Shown here: one piece after another, positions 61,603-64,000 of the stretch | Position numbering within the stretch: position 1 is the first letter of the stretch | How the letters are laid out: every line of letters begins with the position of its first letter | From: Campylobacter sp. LR291e | GTDB lineage: Bacteria > Campylobacterota > Campylobacteria > Campylobacterales > Campylobacteraceae | Assembly (NCBI RefSeq): GCF_008633915.1 | Contig: NZ_VJNV01000015.1 | Span: 1-64,000, forward strand | DNA length: 64,000 nucleotides | Reading direction: 5' to 3' | Program-made: the position numbers and the translations under genes | The notes under the pieces: generated by a model | Told to the model about the DNA's origin: nothing | What the model saw: the letters and a program-made list of their open reading frames with translations, nothing else | The model's database searches: none

Positions 61603-62762
61603 ATATCTTTTTAAAATTTAAAAATATTGTTAGCAATGAAGCCTTTGGTGGAGTGCTATTAATTATTTTTACTATCTTAGCCTTACTTGTACAAAACGGT
61701 TCTTATAATGTATATTATAGGGAATTTTTAAATTTAGATGTGGGCGTAAATATAGGTGAATTTAAGCTTAATAAACCCTTTTTATTGTGGATAAATGATG
61801 GATTAATCTCTATATTTTTCTTTTGCATAGGACTTGAATTAAAAAAGGAATTTTTAGAAGGGGATTTTAAAAATCCAAAAAATATTACCCTACCTTTTAT
61901 GGCAGCACTTGGAGGCATTTTAGTACCTGCCTTGATTTTTTCCATAGTTAATGTTGGTGATTCTTACACGCTTAGAGGCTGGGCAATCCCTACTGCTACT
62001 GATACTGCTTTTTCTCTAGCTATTTTGATAATGGTAGGAAAAAGTCTTCCTAGTTCTTTGAAAATTTTCTTATTATCCTTAGCTATTTTTGATGATGTGG
62101 GGGCTATTTTAATCATAGCTATTTTTTATACAACCCAGCTTTCAACACTAGCCTTTATAGTAGTGGCTTGTACCATAGTTGCTATGTTGTTTTTAAATTT
62201 ATTTGGTATAACTAGAAAATCCTTTTATTTTATTTGTTCTTTGATTTTATGGGTAAGCGTTTTAAAAAGTGGAGTTCATGCGACCCTAGCAGGTATTATT
62301 ACAGCATTTTTTATACCTATGTATAGAAAGGATGGAAGACCTTTTTTAGAAGAAATAGAACATGGGTTAAGGTTTTGGACAGCTTTTATAATTTTACCAC
62401 TATTTGCCTTTGCAAACGCCGGGGTTAATCTTTCTCACATAGATATAAAATCCTTATTTTCAGGCGTAAGCATAGGTATATTTTTAGGGCTTTTCATAGG
62501 AAAACAAGTAGGTGTTTTTGCCTTTTCTTATTTAGCTATTAAATTTAAAATGGCACAATTACCTGTTGATTCAAATTTAAAACAACTTTATGGGGTATGT
62601 ATATTAACAGGTATTGGCTTTACTATGAGTTTGTTTATAGATGGTTTAGCTTATGAGGTGAGTGATATCTTTAATTATGCAGATAATTTAGCCATACTTA
62701 TAGCCTCGTTTTGTTCGGGCATTTTTGGCTATATTTATTTGAAATTTTTTGCAAATCGTTAA
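61599..62762 (+). CDS. nhaA: Na+/H+ antiporter NhaA, copy 2
   Basis: 387 residues, the same motifs as copy 1 ([21 protein letters not shown]). The two differ clearly in sequence, so this is an old duplication. ATDTAF replaces ATDIAF. Tandem nhaA genes are known in C. jejuni (Cj1655c-Cj1654c). Copies could differ in affinity or pH response. Confidence 0.93.
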   Translation: MNIFLKFKNIVSNEAFGGVLLIIFTILALLVQNGSYNVYYREFLNLDVGVNIGEFKLNKPFLLWINDGLISIFFFCIGLELKKEFLEGDFKNPKNITLPFMAALGGILVPALIFSIVNVGDSYTLRGWAIPTATDTAFSLAILIMVGKSLPSSLKIFLLSLAIFDDVGAILIIAIFYTTQLSTLAFIVVACTIVAMLFLNLFGITRKSFYFICSLILWVSVLKSGVHATLAGIITAFFIPMYRKDGRPFLEEIEHGLRFWTAFIILPLFAFANAGVNLSHIDIKSLFSGVSIGIFLGLFIGKQVGVFAFSYLAIKFKMAQLPVDSNLKQLYGVCILTGIGFTMSLFIDGLAYEVSDIFNYADNLAILIASFCSGIFGYIYLKFFANR

Positions 62763-62784
62763 TACTAATTTTTAAAGGGGACAA

Positions 62785-63267
62785 ATGAAACATTATGTTT
62801 TGGTGATTTTGCTTGGATTTTTTATTTCAGGTTGTAGTTTTTATCAAAATTCTAGTACTGATGCTACTCAAAGCTTACTTGAATCAAGGATTAAAAATAT
62901 AGCATCAGGCTGGAAAAAAACGCCTTATGTTTTAGGTGGTAAGACAAAAAAAGGTTCTGATTGTTCTGGCTTTACTCAAAGCGTGTTTGCTGAATTTAAT
63001 ACAGCCATTCCACGCAATACCACAATGCAGTATCAAGCTGGTTCAAAGGTTTCTAAACAAAATCTTCAAACAGGTGATTTAGTCTTTTTTAGGACAGGCA
63101 GAGGTCCAAATGGTATGCATGTAGGCATTTATTTAAGTGATTTTAAATTTGTTCATCTTTCTACAAAGGGTGGGGTAAAAGAGGTTTCTTTAAATTCGGA
63201 TTATTGGAAAAAAAGATATATCGGGGCTAGACGAGTGAATTTTAAAAGTTATGTGGCTAAACGTTAA
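62785..63267 (+). CDS. NlpC/P60 family lipoprotein
   Basis: A peptidoglycan-hydrolase type lipoprotein. 160 residues with lipobox FISGC (Cys at 17) and NlpC/P60 catalytic Cys in GSDCSGF near 56-62, and His in GMHVGIY near 111-117. Start follows AAAGGGGACAA. The stop overlaps murI by one base. Confidence 0.9.
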   Translation: MKHYVLVILLGFFISGCSFYQNSSTDATQSLLESRIKNIASGWKKTPYVLGGKTKKGSDCSGFTQSVFAEFNTAIPRNTTMQYQAGSKVSKQNLQTGDLVFFRTGRGPNGMHVGIYLSDFKFVHLSTKGGVKEVSLNSDYWKKRYIGARRVNFKSYVAKR

Positions 63268-64000
63268 TGAGAATTGGCGTTTTTGATAGTGGGGTTGGAG
63301 GACTTAGCGTTTTAAAATCCTTGTACGAGGCTAGGTTGTTTGATGAGATTATTTATTATGGTGATACTGCTAGGGTGCCTTATGGGGTGAAAGATAAGGA
63401 TACTATTATAAAATTTTGCCTCGAGGCCTTGGAATTTTTTAATAAATTTAATATTGAAATGTTAATTATCGCTTGTAACACAGCTAGTGCTTATGCTTTA
63501 AATGCCTTGCAAGACAGGGCAAATTTTAGCGTTTATGGGGTAATTGATGCTGGAGTTTGGGCGACAAAAAAGGTAATTAGCGATAAAAACAAAGAAATTT
63601 TAGTAATAGCTACAAAGGCCACTATAAATTCAAAAGAATATCAAAAAAGATTAAAAAAAGAAGGTTTTAACAATATAAAAGCCTTAGCTACAGGGCTTTT
63701 TGTGCCTATGGTAGAAGATGGAATTTTTAGTGGGGAATTACTTCAAAGTGCCTTTAATTACTATTTTAAAGATATTAAAAGCCCCGATGCTTTAATACTA
63801 GCTTGTACGCATTTTCCTTTGCTTTCAAAGTCCTTACAAGAATATTTTGGGAAAAAAACAAGATTGATTCATTCAGGAGAGGCTATAGTTGAGTTTTTAA
63901 AAACTCATAATAATTTACAAAGTTTAAAATACAAAGCAAGGCTTGAATTTTACGCTTCAAGTGATATTAAAAGTCTTAAAAATACTGCTAAAATTTGGCT
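63267..64000 (+). CDS. murI: Glutamate racemase, 3' end beyond the window
   Basis: Makes D-glutamate for peptidoglycan. The frame begins MRIGVFDSGVGGLSVLKSL at 63267 (ATG overlaps the previous stop) and stays open to the window end, about 244 residues. Catalytic Cys motifs ACNTASA near 70 and ACTHFP near 181 are present. Confidence 0.93.
   Translation, partial: MRIGVFDSGVGGLSVLKSLYEARLFDEIIYYGDTARVPYGVKDKDTIIKFCLEALEFFNKFNIEMLIIACNTASAYALNALQDRANFSVYGVIDAGVWATKKVISDKNKEILVIATKATINSKEYQKRLKKEGFNNIKALATGLFVPMVEDGIFSGELLQSAFNYYFKDIKSPDALILACTHFPLLSKSLQEYFGKKTRLIHSGEAIVEFLKTHNNLQSLKYKARLEFYASSDIKSLKNTAKIW

Overview
The window looks like a chromosomal segment of a Campylobacter species (Campylobacterota). 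The base composition is very AT-rich. It carries recognisable cadF, flgE with a sigma-54 promoter, the cts competence genes and the dnaA-dnaN-gyrB replication-start block. Several gene runs match Campylobacter jejuni order as I remember it: nrdB-RDD-pyrE-frr-secG-BI-1-canB-mscS, rpoN-lptB-tsaE-S4, surA-like/gltX-malic enzyme-upp-mqnA, and nhaA-nhaA-nlpC-murI. I cannot fix the species. No tRNA, rRNA, CRISPR array or intact insertion sequence was seen.

Layout: 1-3.9 kb holds a type I restriction pair (hsdR, hsdM) with no hsdS in the window. 4.1-13.9 kb is the S10-spc ribosomal protein operon, ending in secY. 13.9-16.9 kb is accessory DNA: a Fic gene that seems to lack its 5' end, a small gene broken by one stop codon, a phase-variable SGNH-like gene (poly-T beside its promoter, poly-G in its coding region, currently out of frame), the SRP RNA gene and a candidate small RNA. 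16.9-20.0 kb (minus strand) carries a HAD phosphatase, cadF, rpsI, rplM and ruvC. 20.1-25.0 kb is dnaA, a probable oriC, dnaN and gyrB. 25.0-35.8 kb holds metabolic and envelope genes (pncB, nrdB, pyrE, frr, secG, BI-1, carbonic anhydrase, MscS channel, asparaginase) and two adjacent genes with Tat-type signals. 36-42 kb is a gene graveyard around an intact flgE: broken toxin-antitoxin genes (RelE/ParE-like, AbiEi/AbiEii-like), a broken second Fic gene and fragments. 42.0-52.0 kb is pyruvate:ferredoxin oxidoreductase followed by the cts DNA-uptake genes, with one unrecognised gene among them. 52.0-64.0 kb is a broken HicB-like gene, rpoN, lptB, tsaE, an S4 protein, a SurA-like chaperone, gltX, malic enzyme, upp, mqnA, a small Ser-rich protein, two nhaA genes, an NlpC/P60 lipoprotein and the start of murI.

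How it fits together: most of the window is housekeeping (translation, replication initiation, nucleotide metabolism, protein export, energy metabolism) plus DNA uptake (cts) and flagellar assembly (flgE and its sigma factor gene rpoN). The less expected material lies at the junctions between conserved blocks. In C. jejuni the run rplM-rpsI-cadF-HAD continues straight into por-cts. Here those halves are about 25 kb apart and point away from each other with oriC between them, as an origin-spanning inversion would leave them. Both proposed breakpoints are occupied by Fic and other accessory remnants. The most interesting lead is the 14.9-16.85 kb locus, where a doubly switchable surface-type gene sits beside a candidate small RNA with C-rich segments.
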